DNA of 64,000 nt from Nocardia acidivorans NBRC 108247 (lineage in GTDB: Bacteria; Actinomycetota; Actinomycetes; Mycobacteriales; Mycobacteriaceae): the NCBI RefSeq assembly GCF_001625085.1, contig NZ_BDAW01000037.1, forward strand, positions 1-64,000, in the 5' to 3' direction. The number at the start of each line of letters is the position of its first letter. Positions within the stretch are counted from its first letter, which is position 1. Position numbers and translations under genes: made by a program. Below, one piece after another: positions 34,604 to 42,797 of this stretch. The notes under the pieces were generated by a model that was not told the DNA's origin, did not search any database, and saw only the letters and a program-made list of their open reading frames with translations.

Positions 34604-35487
34604 CAGCTGTAGAGGGTGCCGGTGTTGACGACGGGCTGGGCGGCGCGATCGCCGCACAGGACCACCAGCAGGTTGGAGACCATTGCCGCCTTGCGCTCCT
34701 CGTCGAGTTCGACCATGCCCTGTTCGGCGAGGCGATCCAGGGCCAGGCCGACCATGCCGACCGCGCCCTCGACGATACGGGTGCGGGCCGCGACGATCTG
34801 CGAGGCCTGCTGGCGAACGAGCATGGCCTGCGCGATCTCCGGGGCGTACGCGAGGTGGGTGATGCGGGCCTCCAGCACCTCGATACCCGCGAGCTCGGTG
34901 CGCTCGCGCAATTCGACGGTCAGCTCCTCGGCCACGGTCGCGCCGTCGCGCAGGCTGATCCGGGTGCTGTCGTCGTGCGCGTCATACGGGTGCGTGGTGG
35001 CGAGGTGGCGGACCGCGGCCTCGGACTGGGTCTCCACGTACTGCTCGTAATCATCGACGGCGAAGGCGGCCTTGAAGCTGTCGACGACGCGGTAGACCAC
35101 GACGCAGGCGATCTCCACCGGATTGCCGTCGGCCTCATTGACCTTCAGCTTCTGGGTCTCGAAGTTCCGGACCCGCAGTGAGATGCCGCGCCGGCTGCTG
35201 AACGGCGTCACCCAGTGGAAGCCGGGCTCGCTCACCGAGCCGATGTACCGGCCGAAGAACTGAACCACCTTGGCCTGGTTGGGATTCACCACGATGAACC
35301 CGGTCAGGACAACGATGGCCCCGAGTATGCCGATGATCAGCAGGGCGATCCCGGCGGGCGCCGCACCACCCTCACCGTTCGCGTTCTTGCCGATCACCGA
35401 CAGCGCGACGACGATCAGCACCCCGAAAAGTATGAACAAGCCCAGCATCAGAAACCCGTTCACGCGGAACGCCCGACGCATCTCCAT
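34603..35487 (-). CDS. SPFH/Band 7 domain membrane protein
   Basis: A 294-aa protein with two N-terminal hydrophobic helices (about 10-32 and 43-66) and an SPFH domain from about 67 (VVNPNQAKVVQFFGRYIGSVSEPGFHWVTPF) to about 240. The C-terminal segment has the stomatin/prohibitin-like EARITHLAYAPEIAQAMLVRQQASQIVAARTRIVEGAVGMV. Such proteins oligomerise on the inner membrane and organise microdomains or protease activity. It is coupled to the Arc-like gene downstream. Confidence 0.88.
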   Translation of the reverse strand: MEMRRAFRVNGFLMLGLFILFGVLIVVALSVIGKNANGEGGAAPAGIALLIIGILGAIVVLTGFIVVNPNQAKVVQFFGRYIGSVSEPGFHWVTPFSSRRGISLRVRNFETQKLKVNEADGNPVEIACVVVYRVVDSFKAAFAVDDYEQYVETQSEAAVRHLATTHPYDAHDDSTRISLRDGATVAEELTVELRERTELAGIEVLEARITHLAYAPEIAQAMLVRQQASQIVAARTRIVEGAVGMVGLALDRLAEQGMVELDEERKAAMVSNLLVVLCGDRAAQPVVNTGTLYS

Positions 35488-35572
35488 GACACTCTCCTAG
35501 TATCGAAGTGATATCACGACGATAGCGCGCGAACGGGTCGCCGCCAAGGGCGTTCCCGGACGGCGGGTTGCC

Positions 35573-35592
35573 AAAATATGTAGATCGGTCTA
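35573..35592. promoter_or_regulatory. TetR operator 1
   Basis: AAAATATGTAGATCGGTCTA, 10 bases upstream of the tetR ATG. The core TAGATCGGTCTA is a near-perfect palindrome and recurs at 36195-36214. It resembles the TAGACCRRTCTA-type sites of the YxaF/LmrA branch of TetR repressors. Confidence 0.75.
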
Positions 35593-35602
35593 GTTTTCCG
35601 CT

Positions 35603-36160
35603 ATGGGACAGAAGGGCGCCGAAACGCGGGACCGACTACTGGACGCGACGCAGGAGTTGATGGAGACCTCCGGATATTTCGGTGCCGGACTCAATCAGGT
35701 CGTCGCGGCCAGCGGCGCACCGCGCGGTTCGCTGTACTTCCACTTCCCCGGCGGTAAGGACCAGATGGTCGGCGCCTCGATCCGGCGGGCCGGAACGGCG
35801 ATCGGGGACAGCCTCACCGCCCTGGCCGACACCACCGGCTCGGCTCGGGAATTCCTGGCGGCGATCCTGCGCCAACTCGGCGACCGGCTGGAGGACTCCG
35901 GCTGGCGCAAGGGCTGTCCGGTGGCGACCGTCGCCCTCGAGACCGCGGCCACCAATGACCCACTGCAACAGGCGGTTTCGGAGGTCTACACCGACTGGGA
36001 GACCACGCTGCGCACCCGACTGGCGGACCGCCCGGATGCCGAGGACCTCGCGGTCACCCTCCTCGCGCTGATCGAGGGCGCGCTACTGCTCGCCCGTGCG
36101 CACCGGAGCCGGGAACCACTGAACAGCGTTGCCCGCCAACTGAACACCCTACTGAGCTGA
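35603..36160 (+). CDS. TetR-family repressor (LmrA/YxaF branch)
   Basis: A 185-aa regulator. The N-terminal helix-turn-helix reads LNQVVAASGAPRGSLYFHFPGGKDQMV, the GSLYHHFPGGK type of the LmrA/YxaF branch. The C-terminal half (SGWRKGCPVATVALE) is the matching ligand domain. Two copies of the same palindrome flank the gene: one 10 bases before its ATG and one before the downstream SDR-hydrolase gene, so it very likely represses both. Confidence 0.92.
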   Translation: MGQKGAETRDRLLDATQELMETSGYFGAGLNQVVAASGAPRGSLYFHFPGGKDQMVGASIRRAGTAIGDSLTALADTTGSAREFLAAILRQLGDRLEDSGWRKGCPVATVALETAATNDPLQQAVSEVYTDWETTLRTRLADRPDAEDLAVTLLALIEGALLLARAHRSREPLNSVARQLNTLLS

Positions 36161-36194
36161 GCCCGCCCGCACCGGCGGGCCGCTTGTTCGTCAC

Positions 36195-36214
36195 AAAATA
36201 TGTAGACCGATCTA
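36195..36214. promoter_or_regulatory. TetR operator 2
   Basis: AAAATATGTAGACCGATCTA, 13 bases upstream of the ATG at 36228. It is the same site as 35573-35592 except for inversion of the two central asymmetric bases, which is what a palindromic operator predicts. It links the fusion gene to the upstream TetR. Confidence 0.75.
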
Positions 36215-36227
36215 TTAAGGACATGCG

Positions 36228-37898
36228 ATGGATGCACTCGTCTTCGGCGCCACCGGCTTTCTCGGGCGTTCCCTGGTCGCCGAACTACTGGCGCGCGGAC
36301 AGCGGGTGGCGGCCGCGGTGCGCACCGACACCCTCACACCCTGGCTGCTCGACCGGGGCGGCGATATCGGAGGATTGACGCTCGTCACCGCGGATATCCG
36401 GCATCCGCTCACCGGATTGCCCGAGGTCCGCGACGTCTACAACACCGCGGGCCGCTATGCCTTCGGACTCGACGCGACCGCGGCCCGGGCGACCAATGTC
36501 ACCGGTGCACTGCACGTACTGGAATGGGCCGCAACACTTCCCGAGCTGCGACGACTGGTGCATATCAGCGGCTACCGGGTGAGCGCGGCCACGGGTGAGC
36601 CCGACTATGCCCGGCTGGGCGCGTACGAGGCGTCCAAGTTCGAGGGCGATCTGGCGCTGCGCGCCCGGGCGCACCAGCTCGGGGTGCCGCTGACCATCGC
36701 CAATCCCAGCGCGGTGATCGGCCCGGGCCAGTACATCGGCCCCGCGACCCTCATCGAACAGCTGTGGGGCGGGCGGTTGCCCGCCCTGCCCGGCGGTCCC
36801 GACACCTTCGTGCCGATCGTCACGGTCGACTATCTGGCGCAATTCCTCCCCGAAATCCCCGGATCGCCTGCGGGGGAACATTATTGGGTGCTCGACGACA
36901 CCACCCCCGCACTCCCCGAGCTGATCGTGACGGTCGCCGAACACCTCGGCGTGCCAGCACCACGGGGACATATTCCCGTCGGGCTGCTGCGCCGCCTGCC
37001 GCGCGCACTGACCGGTGCGGATCCCGAGACGCTGTCATTCCTGTCGACCGACCGCTATCCGACCGCCTCCGCCCGCGCGCTCGCCGCCGACGCGGGCCTG
37101 GAAATGCCCTCCGCCGCAGTCGCTTTGCGCGAATGGGCCGATGAACTGGTGGCCGCTCGCTTCGGGGCCGCCGCACCATGGCTGAGCCCCTACGGATTTC
37201 ACGAGGTGGCGGGCAGTCGCACCTGGGTGATCGGCGAGCGCGAACGCCCCGAATATGTGCTGCTGCACGGCCTGCCGATGAACGCCGACCTGTGGGAGTC
37301 CCTCGCGGCGCAACTGCCGGGCCCGGTCCTGGCCGCCGATCTGCCCGGTCAAGGTCGCTCGTCCGCCGCCCCTTCGGTTGATGCGTGGCTGGTGGATCTG
37401 CTCGGTCCGGTACGGACCCGCCCGGTGCTCATCGCGCATTCCGCCGCCTGCGCGCCCGCCCTGCGCTTCGCGGCCGAACATCCGGACCGCCTCGGTGGAC
37501 TGGTCCTGATCTCCCCCGCCTTTCTCCAGAAACCCGCCGGATGGCTCACCCGCTGGTCCGCGCCGATGCTGCGCCGCCTATCCGCCGAACGGCTGGCGCG
37601 CACGCTGGAGATTCCGGGGGGCGAGGAAGTGCGCAGCGCCGCAGCGGATCTGGGCCGTCCGGGCGTAGCCCGCCGGGTACTCGCCGCACTGCGCGCCGAT
37701 ATCGCCGACCGCTCGCGATCGCGCGCACTACTCGATCGGGTGCGCGTGCCGGTCCGGATCATCACCGGCTCGCTCGATCCACTGACCGCCACCGTCGACC
37801 ACCCGGTGATCGAAATCCCCGGGGCCGGGCACTACCCGCAGCTCACGCACCCCGCCGAGGTCGCGACCCAGGTGATCAGCGCTGTCGCGATCGCATGA
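36228..37898 (+). CDS. Fusion of NAD(P)-dependent extended SDR and alpha/beta hydrolase
   Basis: A 556-aa two-domain enzyme. Residues 1-320 are an extended SDR / epimerase-like reductase: GATGFLGRSLVAELL nucleotide-binding loop and a catalytic Tyr-x3-Lys in GAYEASKFEGD (an atypical substrate loop). Residues about 325-556 are an alpha/beta hydrolase: oxyanion LLHGLPMNADLWE, nucleophile elbow IAHSAACAPAL, acid in ITGSLDPLTA and His in GAGHYPQLTHP. The elbow reads A-H-S-A-A instead of G-x-S-x-G, so activity may be altered. Fusing the two suggests sequential steps on one substrate, for example ester/lactone cleavage plus reduction. It is controlled by the adjacent TetR through operator 2. Confidence 0.85.
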   Translation: MDALVFGATGFLGRSLVAELLARGQRVAAAVRTDTLTPWLLDRGGDIGGLTLVTADIRHPLTGLPEVRDVYNTAGRYAFGLDATAARATNVTGALHVLEWAATLPELRRLVHISGYRVSAATGEPDYARLGAYEASKFEGDLALRARAHQLGVPLTIANPSAVIGPGQYIGPATLIEQLWGGRLPALPGGPDTFVPIVTVDYLAQFLPEIPGSPAGEHYWVLDDTTPALPELIVTVAEHLGVPAPRGHIPVGLLRRLPRALTGADPETLSFLSTDRYPTASARALAADAGLEMPSAAVALREWADELVAARFGAAAPWLSPYGFHEVAGSRTWVIGERERPEYVLLHGLPMNADLWESLAAQLPGPVLAADLPGQGRSSAAPSVDAWLVDLLGPVRTRPVLIAHSAACAPALRFAAEHPDRLGGLVLISPAFLQKPAGWLTRWSAPMLRRLSAERLARTLEIPGGEEVRSAAADLGRPGVARRVLAALRADIADRSRSRALLDRVRVPVRIITGSLDPLTATVDHPVIEIPGAGHYPQLTHPAEVATQVISAVAIA

Positions 37899-38198
37899 AT
37901 CCGATACCGCCGCATGCTATATCGCGAGGAGGCGGGCCGCGGAACACGAGCCCGTCAAGGCCCACGCCGCTGTCGCCGAGGTTCCGTCCACACCCGAGCC
38001 TGCCAGGCGAAACCGGAGAACGGGCGCGCACGGTGCCCCGAAGGCGGCCTCACTGCCGCCGACCATGAGCGCCGGCGCGCCCTTGTGCGCCGCCGGAGCG
38101 CCACCGCTGATCGCGGTGACGACGGGTCTCGCCATCGACGAGGCCGTGCCCGCGATCGGATTCGATCGCGGGCACGGGGTTTCACCGACGCGGGCCGG
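37899..38198. other. Gene-poor spacer
   Basis: 300 bases between the SDR-hydrolase stop (+) and the oxidase stop (-). A 72-codon minus frame (37917-38135) is present, but it begins after the oxidase terminator and shows no recognisable domain, so I do not call it a gene. The terminator at 38144-38177 is the only clear element. Confidence 0.4.
38144..38177 (-). terminator. Oxidase terminator
   Basis: A perfect 15-bp stem CCGTGCCCGCGATCG / CGATCGCGGGCACGG with loop GATT, 22 bases past the stop of the FAD oxidase gene on the minus strand. Confidence 0.85.
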
Positions 38199-39557
38199 TC
38201 AGCGCGGCGGGATATTGCGGTTGAAGCGGAAGAGGTTGTGCGGGTCGTACTCGGACTTCAGGGCGGTCAGCAGGTCATAGGTGGAATCGCGGTAGGCCGC
38301 ACGGGTTTCGGCCTCGCCGCGATCGCCGCCGCCGTAGAGGAAGTTGAGGTTTGTTCCAATCGTCCAGGGCTCCAAGGTCTTTCGGATGCGGGCCAGACCA
38401 TCGGCGATGCTCCGGTCGTCCGCGCCGGGCAGGGCGATGGCGCGGGCGACGTAGTGGGCATCGCGATGATCGACCGCGGTCTCGTAGGGCCCGGGACGAC
38501 CCAGGGCCCCGCCCAGATGCCGGAATCCGGCGACGACCGGCAGGTCCGACCCCGGACCGGTGGCCTCCAGGAAGGCGTCGGTGGCATCGGCGGGCAGCTC
38601 CGAGAGCAGTGCGTCGGTGCCGGTGTACGGATGCGGCTGCGGCGGATCGCTGTGGATGGCATGGGTATCCAGATACGGCATGACCTTCAGGTTGTCGGTG
38701 AAGCGCGCGCCGATCGCGCGCAGCGGTGCGACCAGGCGCTCACCCTCGGCCTCGGAGCCGGTGCAGGCGATATTGATCGTCCCCAGGTAGCGCCCGCGCA
38801 GGTGCGGCGGGAGCTGCGGGATATCGGGCATGGTCATCATGTTGAAGGCGGAGGTGAGCTGTTCGGGCAGGTCCTGGGTCCACACCCGCCAGCCTTCCAG
38901 GGCCTGCGGCACCAGTGCCGCGTCGAATTGCAGTTGGCCGCCGTACACCGTTGTCACCGGCACCAATTCGAGTTCGAGTGCGGTGACGATGCCGAAATTG
39001 CCACCGGTGCCCAGCACCGCGCCGAAGGGTTCGTCCCCGGGCTCCAGGCGGCGCAGGCGGCCGTCCGCGGTGACCATCTCGATGGCGCGCACATGGTCTG
39101 CGGCATAACCGAATTCGCGGGCCAGCAGGCCGAGCCCGCCGCCGAGGGTGTAGCCGACGACGCCGACGGTGTTCGAGGAGCCGTTCAGCGGCGCGAGTCC
39201 GTGCGCCACAGCCGCCTCGATGAGCTGACCGGCCTGCACCCCGGCCGCGACGCGGGCGGTGCGGGTAGCGGGGTCGATCTTGATATCGGTCAAGCGACGG
39301 GTATTGACGAGTACTCCCCCATCGGCGGGCACAGACAGGCCGTGTCCGGTGGCCTGCACGGCGACCGGGAGGCCATGGCGGGCCGCGTACTCCACGGCGG
39401 CGCGGACATCCTCGGCGTGCGCGGCGGTGACGACGAGCGCTGGGCGGTGGGTGTACGCGGTCTGAAAACCGGCGATCTCGGCGTCGTACCCGCTGTCGCC
39501 CGGCTGTCGCACCGGGCCGGTGGTGGTGGGCAGTTCGATCTTCGCGTTCTTCGTCAT
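38199..39557 (-). CDS. FAD-linked oxidase, berberine-bridge (BBE) type
   Basis: A 452-aa flavoprotein. FAD-binding PCMH domain, about 35-205: RPALVVTAAHAEDVRAAVEYA, VQATGHG and the flavin loop GVVGYTLGGGLGLLAREFG. C-terminal BBE motif: YDPHNLFRFNRNIPP. The His in TGHG is where 8-alpha-N1-histidyl FAD would attach. Enzymes of this type oxidise sugars, alkaloids or polyketides with O2. It is divergent from a LysR regulator whose upstream palindrome sits in the shared 71-bp promoter region, so it is probably LysR-controlled. The ATG at 39557 gives MTKNAKIEL. Confidence 0.88.
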   Translation of the reverse strand: MTKNAKIELPTTTGPVRQPGDSGYDAEIAGFQTAYTHRPALVVTAAHAEDVRAAVEYAARHGLPVAVQATGHGLSVPADGGVLVNTRRLTDIKIDPATRTARVAAGVQAGQLIEAAVAHGLAPLNGSSNTVGVVGYTLGGGLGLLAREFGYAADHVRAIEMVTADGRLRRLEPGDEPFGAVLGTGGNFGIVTALELELVPVTTVYGGQLQFDAALVPQALEGWRVWTQDLPEQLTSAFNMMTMPDIPQLPPHLRGRYLGTINIACTGSEAEGERLVAPLRAIGARFTDNLKVMPYLDTHAIHSDPPQPHPYTGTDALLSELPADATDAFLEATGPGSDLPVVAGFRHLGGALGRPGPYETAVDHRDAHYVARAIALPGADDRSIADGLARIRKTLEPWTIGTNLNFLYGGGDRGEAETRAAYRDSTYDLLTALKSEYDPHNLFRFNRNIPPR

Positions 39558-39604
39558 GTCAACGACTCTGCTCCGATCAGATTGAGAACTCCAACAGATA
39601 GTTT

Positions 39605-39619
39605 TTCTAGTAGCTAGAA
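39605..39619. promoter_or_regulatory. LysR-type operator
   Basis: The perfect palindrome TTCTAG-TAG-CTAGAA sits between the divergent oxidase and LysR genes, 10 bases before the LysR ATG. It fits the T-N11-A pattern of LysR boxes. Confidence 0.65.
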
Positions 39620-39628
39620 TCAACAGTT

Positions 39629-40552
39629 ATGGAACTTCGGCAGCTGCGCTACTTCGTCACCGTTGTCGAGGAGGCCAATTTCACCCGCGCCGCGGCCCGG
39701 CTGCATCTGGCCCAGCCGGGGTTGAGCGCACAGATACGGCAGCTGGAACGCGAACTGGGACAACAACTTCTGGATCGCTCTACGCGCACGGTCAGTCTCA
39801 CTCCGGTGGGCGCGGCGGTACTGCCGCATGCCAGGGCCGCCCTGGAGGCCGCCGAGCGCATCGGCCATACGGTGGACGAATTCACCGGCCTGCTGCGCGG
39901 GCACGTACGCGTCGGGATGATCTCCGGCGCCGCCAATGACGAGGTCGATTTCGCCCGGGTGCTGGCCGATTACCATCGCGACCATCCGCAGATCGCCATC
40001 TCACTCACCGAGGACACCTCCGAGAACATGTACGCCGCGCTGCGGCACGGCGAACTCGATATCGCGCTGCTCGGAATCACCCGCGACCTCCCGGATCCGG
40101 CGGTCGCGCTGGAGACGGTCTTCGACTCGGTGATCGTCGCGGCGGTGGCGGCCGATGCCACCGGATTCGGTGATCGCATCACCCTCGCCGAACTGTGCGA
40201 GCATCAGCTCATCTGCCTGCCGCGCGGCACCGGTATTCGAGGGGTGCTCGAAAACTCCTGTGCGGCGGCCGGTTTGACGCCGGAGGTGGCCTTCGAGGGC
40301 GCCGCCCCGCCACTGCTGCTGCGCCTGGCCCGCTATGGACTCGGTGTGGCGGTGGTGCCGCCGCTGCGCGAGGCGGACGCGGTCGCGCTCGGGGTGCGCA
40401 TGCTCGATATCGATCCCCCGATGCGCGGGCGGCTGGCGCTGGCGTGGAACCGGGATCGGCCACTGAGTCCGGCCGCGAAGGTGCTGTTGGGGCAGGTCCG
40501 GATCGCCATGGGCGGCTGGAAGGGCGAGGAGACCATTTTCGTCGAGCGATAG
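39629..40552 (+). CDS. LysR-family regulator
   Basis: A 307-aa regulator: N-terminal winged HTH (MELRQLRYFVTVVEEANFTRAAARLHLAQPGLSAQIRQLERELG) and a type 2 periplasmic-binding-like effector domain from about 90 (HVRVGMISGA...). It is divergent from the BBE oxidase and most likely activates it upon binding an effector, and represses itself at the palindrome at 39605-39619. Confidence 0.93.
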   Translation: MELRQLRYFVTVVEEANFTRAAARLHLAQPGLSAQIRQLERELGQQLLDRSTRTVSLTPVGAAVLPHARAALEAAERIGHTVDEFTGLLRGHVRVGMISGAANDEVDFARVLADYHRDHPQIAISLTEDTSENMYAALRHGELDIALLGITRDLPDPAVALETVFDSVIVAAVAADATGFGDRITLAELCEHQLICLPRGTGIRGVLENSCAAAGLTPEVAFEGAAPPLLLRLARYGLGVAVVPPLREADAVALGVRMLDIDPPMRGRLALAWNRDRPLSPAAKVLLGQVRIAMGGWKGEETIFVER

Positions 40553-40581
40553 CGATCTCACATTTGGTTACCAATATTTCC

Positions 40582-40620
40582 CTAAACGACCCTATTGAGA
40601 AGTCTGATAGGGTTGTTTAG
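40582..40620. promoter_or_regulatory. Long inverted-repeat operator
   Basis: CTAAACGACCCTAT (40582-40595) and ATAGGGTTGTTTAG (40607-40620) are complementary at 13 of 14 positions, separated by 11 bases. It ends 10 bases before the GTG of the HTH gene, so it covers the promoter and is a strong autoregulation candidate. Confidence 0.75.
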
Positions 40621-40630
40621 AGTAGTTCAC

Positions 40631-41062
40631 GTGAACGATCGTCTGTACTCCGTGGAGGAAGTCGCCGAACGCTTGGGCCTACATGTGCGGACCGTGCGCG
40701 GCTACGTCCGCGACGGAAAGCTCCCGGCGGTGCGCATCGGCAAGCAGTACCGCATCGCGCAGGCGGATCTGGAGGCATTCACCGGCCGCCCGGTCCCGGA
40801 TGCGCTGCGCGAGAGCGTCTCTCGTGAGCGTCATGCCGAGGTGTCGAGCATTGTCGAGGTCGACGCGGTGGATCGGGCGACGGTGGATCGAGTGTCGTCC
40901 CTGCTCACCGGCGCGACGGGGAACCGGCAGGCCGGTGACGAACCCCTGCGATTCCAGACCTTCTACGACGCCGAACGCGCTCGACTCAAGATCATCATCG
41001 TGGGCAGCCTGGGCGAGACCGCCCGGCTGCTCGAATACCTGGAAGGAGTGCTCGCCTCATGA
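40631..41062 (+). CDS. Excisionase/MerR-type HTH regulator
   Basis: A 143-aa protein. Residues 1-52 are a helix-turn-helix of the excisionase (HTH_17) type: YSVEEVAERLGLHVRTVRGYVRDGKLPAVRIGKQYRI. The C-terminal part (about 75-143) is a small alpha/beta domain (RLKIIIVGSLGETARLLEYLEGVL), so it is a one-component regulator and not a phage excisionase. The GTG at 40631 has no Shine-Dalgarno, and the promoter elements would fall in the inverted repeat just upstream, so a leaderless message is likely. It overlaps the hydrolase gene by ATGA. Confidence 0.82.
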   Translation: MNDRLYSVEEVAERLGLHVRTVRGYVRDGKLPAVRIGKQYRIAQADLEAFTGRPVPDALRESVSRERHAEVSSIVEVDAVDRATVDRVSSLLTGATGNRQAGDEPLRFQTFYDAERARLKIIIVGSLGETARLLEYLEGVLAS

Positions 41063-41985
41063 GCACGACAGACGACACCACGAGCACGACGGACAACACC
41101 GTGCGACCGGTCGCGCCCATCTACAAATCCGCCGCCGGCGCGGCCGCCATCGCGGAGCGGTATCGAGAGGTCCTGCGCGACTGGCCGATTCCCGCCGAAC
41201 AGATCCTGGTGCCGACCCGCGAGGGTGACACCTTCGTCCTTGTCAGCGGCCCGCGCGAAGCGCTGCCGCTGGTGCTGCTGCACGGATCGGGGGCCAACTC
41301 GGGCATGTGGCGGGGCGATATCGCCTCCTGGGCAAGGGAATTCCGGGTGTATGCCGTCGATATGGTCGGCGAGCCCGGCGGCAGCGCACCGTCCCGCCCC
41401 GCCCTGGGCTCCGAAGCGGTCGCACTCTGGCTCGACGATGTCCTTGCGGGCCTAGGTATTTCGAGCACCGCCATGGCGGCGATCTCGCTCGGCGGCTGGA
41501 CCGCACTGGATTACGCCATTCGCCGCCCCGAACGCATTACCCAATTGGCGCTGCTGTGCCCCGGCGGTGTCGGCAAACAGCGCTACGGATGGATTCTGAA
41601 GGCCATCATCCCGCGCCTGCTCGGCCGCCACGATCCGCGCAGCTCGGCGCGCACGGTCACCGGCCTCGAGGGTGCGCACCTCGACGCGGTGGTGGATGAG
41701 ATCGCCTCGACCTTCACCCACTTCAATCCGCGCCGGGAACGGCTGCCGCTGTTCACCGATGCGCAATTGCGCGGCCTCAGCATGCCGGTGCTGGTCCTCG
41801 TCGGCGATCGCGATGTCATGTTCGACTCGGCCGAAACCGCCCGCCGCATACACCGTTTCGTCCCCGACGCCACGGTGCGCATGCTGCCCGGCGTGGGTCA
41901 CGCCATTCTCGATCAGACCGATACCGTGCTGGACTTCCTGCTCGCACACCCCAGCCCCCGCTCCGAATCTCGGAGCGGGGGCTGA
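41059..41985 (+). CDS. Alpha/beta hydrolase
   Basis: A 308-aa hydrolase translationally coupled (ATGA) to the HTH gene. The oxyanion region is LVLLHGSGANSGMWRGDI, the nucleophile elbow AAISLGGWTALDYA (S-L-G-G rather than G-x-S-x-G, with Ser in ISLGG), the acid in LVGDRDVMFD and the His in GVGHAILDQ. The first 20 residues are Thr/Asp-rich. Pairing with its own HTH gene suggests that the regulator senses its substrate or product. The last residues (PSPRSESRSGG) are encoded by a terminator hairpin. Confidence 0.85.
   Translation: MSTTDDTTSTTDNTVRPVAPIYKSAAGAAAIAERYREVLRDWPIPAEQILVPTREGDTFVLVSGPREALPLVLLHGSGANSGMWRGDIASWAREFRVYAVDMVGEPGGSAPSRPALGSEAVALWLDDVLAGLGISSTAMAAISLGGWTALDYAIRRPERITQLALLCPGGVGKQRYGWILKAIIPRLLGRHDPRSSARTVTGLEGAHLDAVVDEIASTFTHFNPRRERLPLFTDAQLRGLSMPVLVLVGDRDVMFDSAETARRIHRFVPDATVRMLPGVGHAILDQTDTVLDFLLAHPSPRSESRSGG
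41952..41984 (+). terminator. Terminator overlapping the hydrolase stop codon
   Basis: A perfect 15-bp stem CAGCCCCCGCTCCGA / TCGGAGCGGGGGCTG with loop ATC. Most of it is translated as the C-terminal tail, and the stop codon lies at its right foot. Confidence 0.8.
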
Positions 41986-41999
41986 AAGGTGTTGTCCTG

Positions 42000-42797
42000 C
42001 TACAGGATGCGGGACAGGAACGCCTTTGTGCGATCGTGCTGCGGGTTGGCGAGCACCTCGCGCGGGTTGCCCGCTTCGACCACCACGCCCGCGTCCATGA
42101 AGACCAGCTGGTCGGCGACCTCGCGGGCGAAGCCCATTTCGTGCGTCACCACGATCATGGTCATACCGTCGGCCGCCAGTTCGCGCATGACACCCAGCAC
42201 CTCACCGACGAGCTCGGGATCCAGCGCCGAGGTGGGCTCGTCGAACAGCATCAGTTTGGGATCCATGGCCAGTGCGCGCGCGATGGCGACGCGCTGCTGC
42301 TGTCCGCCCGACAGCTGCGCCGGATACGAATCGGCCTTGTCCGCCAAGCCGACTCGATCCAGCAGCGTGCGCGCGCGTGTCACGGCGTCGGCCTTCTTGA
42401 CCTTCTTCACCTGGGTCGGCGCCTCGATGACATTCTGGAGGACGGTCCGGTGCGGGAAGAGGTTGAAGTGCTGGAACACCATGCCGATATCGCGGCGCTG
42501 CCGGGCGGCCTCACGGGGATGCAGTTCGTAGAGCTTGCCCGCCTTCTCGCGATAGCCGACGAGTTCACCGTCGACATAGAGCCTTCCGGCGTTCACATCC
42601 TCCAGATGGTTGATGCACCGCAGGAAGGTGGACTTGCCCGAGCCGGACGGCCCGATCAGGCACATCACCTCACCGCGCTCCACCTCGAGCGAGATCCCCT
42701 TCAGCACATTGAGCGCGCCGAAGTTCTTGCACACCCGATCGGCGCGCACCATGGGCGTCGACGAGTCGCCGGTACTCGGAAAATCGTTGCCGCTCAA
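42000..42797 (-). CDS. Polar amino acid ABC transporter, ATPase (GlnQ-like)
   Basis: A 265-aa cytoplasmic ATPase. Walker A GPSGSGKSTFLR, Q-loop FQHFNLFPH, signature LSGGQQQR, Walker B LMLFDEPTSALDP and switch His in VVTHE. The sequence is of the GlnQ/HisP type serving glutamate, glutamine, histidine or arginine importers. A TTG start overlaps the permease stop (TTGA), behind GGAAGG. With the permease and binding lipoprotein just upstream it makes a complete importer. Confidence 0.92.
   Translation of the reverse strand: MSGNDFPSTGDSSTPMVRADRVCKNFGALNVLKGISLEVERGEVMCLIGPSGSGKSTFLRCINHLEDVNAGRLYVDGELVGYREKAGKLYELHPREAARQRRDIGMVFQHFNLFPHRTVLQNVIEAPTQVKKVKKADAVTRARTLLDRVGLADKADSYPAQLSGGQQQRVAIARALAMDPKLMLFDEPTSALDPELVGEVLGVMRELAADGMTMIVVTHEMGFAREVADQLVFMDAGVVVEAGNPREVLANPQHDRTKAFLSRIL

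Noticed and set aside
37917..38135. 72-codon minus-strand frame after the oxidase
   Set aside because: No Shine-Dalgarno and no domain, and it lies beyond the oxidase terminator.
40631..41062. Phage excisionase
   Set aside because: The HTH matches that type, but the protein has an extra C-terminal domain and is coupled to a hydrolase, with no phage genes nearby.
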